Assembly (NCBI GenBank): GCA_001805205.1 | Contig: MHER01000135.1 | Location: 1 to 5,990, forward strand | DNA from: Nitrospirae bacterium RIFCSPLOW2_12_42_9 | Lineage (GTDB): Bacteria; Nitrospirota; 9FT-COMBO-42-15; HDB-SIOI813 | DNA: 5,990 nt | Direction: 5' to 3' | In this document: positions 5,104 to 5,990 of the stretch, piece after piece | Numbering within the stretch: position 1 is the first letter of the stretch | Layout of the letters: each line of letters opens with the position of its first letter | Made by a program: the position numbers and the translations under genes | Notes under the pieces: generated by a model | Told to the model about the DNA's origin: nothing | Seen by the model: the letters and a program-made list of their open reading frames with translations, nothing else | The model's database searches: none

Positions 5104-5990
5104 ATGGTCATAGGAATTCCTAAAGAAACATTTCCCGGGGAGAGGCGTGTTGCCCTCATCCCATCAGCTATTCCCGCACTTACCAGGGCCGGGCTTGATA
5201 TCCTTGTAGAAACCTCTGCCGGTGACAATGCAGGATTTTCTGACACGGCCTATAAAGAAAGCGGGGCAAGTATTGCTTTATCCCGTGGAGAGGTCTTTGC
5301 TTCGTCGGATATTATCTTACAGGTACGTGCTATAGGCGCCAATCCAGATGCAGGTCGTTCTGATATTGAATTAATGAAACAGGGACAGGTCCTGATAGGA
5401 TTCCTCGATTCCCTCACTTCTTCCATGATGATAAGAGAAGCAGCGGCAAAGGGTGTCACTGCCTTTGCCATTGAATTCATTCCCCGTATCAGCCGGGCGC
5501 AGAGTATGGATGCCCTGTCCTCTATGGCATCCGTAGCTGGTTACAAGGCTGTCCTGCTTGCTGCTGAGAGACTTCCCAGGATGTTTCCTATGCTCATGAC
5601 TGCCGCCGGTACTGTTTCTCCGGCAAGGGTATTCGTGATCGGTGCCGGAGTAGCCGGACTCCAGGCTATAGCGACTTCACGCCGGCTGGGTGCAGTAGTG
5701 GAGGCTTATGACGTGCGTCCAACCGTCAGGCAGGAGGTTGAAAGTCTTGGTGCAAGGTTTGTAGAATTACCGTTAGATACGGCTGGCGGCGGGGATGCAG
5801 CCGGTTATGCCAGGGCACTTGGAGAAGACTTCTACCGCCGTCAAAGAGAGTTGATGTCTCTCGTTGTTTCACGCAATGATGTGGTTATTACAACTGCTGC
5901 TGTTCCCGGGAAAAAGGCCCCTCTGCTTATCACAAGGGAAATGGTAGCTGGTATGGCACCAGGCTCTGTTATTGTGGACCTGGCAGCAGA
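5104..5990 (+). CDS. pntA: NAD(P) transhydrogenase subunit alpha-1 (dI component), 3' end outside window
   Basis: PntA binds NAD(H) and, with the membrane subunits, couples proton flow to hydride transfer between NADH and NADP+. The visible 295 codons, open at the window end, start IGIPKETFPGERRVALIP as in the family. They carry the RQD loop RISRAQSMDALSS with R128, Q133, D136 and S139, the nucleotide-binding glycine motif GAGVAG (180-185), the ribose-binding D203 in EAYDVRP and the mobile-loop tyrosine Y235. These residues line up one position off, or exactly, with those I recall for the Rhodospirillum rubrum dI protein. The MDALSS loop separates it from alanine dehydrogenase. The stand-alone alpha-1 form is about 370-385 residues, so roughly 80 residues would be missing if the gene is split; the join to the membrane part cannot be seen. 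A weak AGGG (5094-5097) precedes the ATG. It follows the radical SAM gene by 30 bases and may be co-transcribed. Confidence 0.93.
   Translation, partial: MVIGIPKETFPGERRVALIPSAIPALTRAGLDILVETSAGDNAGFSDTAYKESGASIALSRGEVFASSDIILQVRAIGANPDAGRSDIELMKQGQVLIGFLDSLTSSMMIREAAAKGVTAFAIEFIPRISRAQSMDALSSMASVAGYKAVLLAAERLPRMFPMLMTAAGTVSPARVFVIGAGVAGLQAIATSRRLGAVVEAYDVRPTVRQEVESLGARFVELPLDTAGGGDAAGYARALGEDFYRRQRELMSLVVSRNDVVITTAAVPGKKAPLLITREMVAGMAPGSVIVDLAA

Noticed and set aside
4893..5480. - strand frames at 4893-5246 and 5250-5480
   Set aside because: They are antisense shadows of the radical SAM and pntA genes, both supported by catalytic motifs.
5104..5990. Alanine dehydrogenase instead of PntA
   Set aside because: The families share the N-terminus and fold, but the RQD loop RISRAQSMDALSS and the mobile-loop tyrosine Y235 are transhydrogenase features.

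Overview
The window is bacterial DNA, probably chromosomal, with a sharp change in character near position 3840-3950. Positions 1 to about 3750 are visibly AT-rich and carry accessory genes: a decayed toxin-antitoxin pair, a complete restriction-modification operon and a two-gene nucleotidyltransferase module. From about 3950 to the end the DNA is closer to even in base composition and carries two cellular genes on the + strand. The sequence alone does not fix the taxon. A PntA cut as a short alpha-1 subunit, a radical SAM DNA-repair-type protein and dispersed G-run/C-run hairpin repeats would fit an environmental anaerobic or thermotolerant lineage such as Nitrospirota or Desulfobacterota-like bacteria, but this is a guess.

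Layout. Positions 1-302 hold one copy of a strong hairpin repeat, a short protein-coding remnant on the - strand, and a good promoter for the next gene. Positions 303-639 hold a VapB-type antitoxin and an overlapping PIN-domain (VapC) toxin cut to 51 codons, which has lost its C-terminal catalytic half. Positions 640-910 are non-coding and hold the second copy of the hairpin repeat plus a cluster of nested inverted repeats. Positions 911-2858 (- strand) are a restriction-modification operon: a PD-(D/E)XK endonuclease is read first, then a TSPPY-type amino-methyltransferase whose ribosome binding site overlaps the endonuclease stop codon. A sigma70-like promoter with a palindrome in its spacer lies upstream. 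Positions 3064-3751 (- strand) encode a small nucleotidyltransferase-fold protein and a 66-residue basic partner that overlaps its 3' end.

Positions 3952-5073 encode a radical SAM protein of the putative DNA modification/repair family with a C-terminal helix-hairpin-helix. It begins at a GTG only 7 bases after an extended -10 element, so its mRNA may be leaderless. Thirty bases downstream starts pntA (NAD(P) transhydrogenase alpha-1), which runs off the window end.

How it fits together: the left two thirds look like a small defence/addiction island. The restriction enzyme is balanced by its methyltransferase, the VapBC pair has decayed to an orphan antitoxin, and the nucleotidyltransferase pair has the architecture of an uncharacterised toxin-antitoxin-like unit. 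The right third is housekeeping. The least described items are the nucleotidyltransferase/basic-protein pair, the hairpin repeat flanking the dead toxin locus, and the operator-like palindrome of a restriction operon with no visible controller gene.
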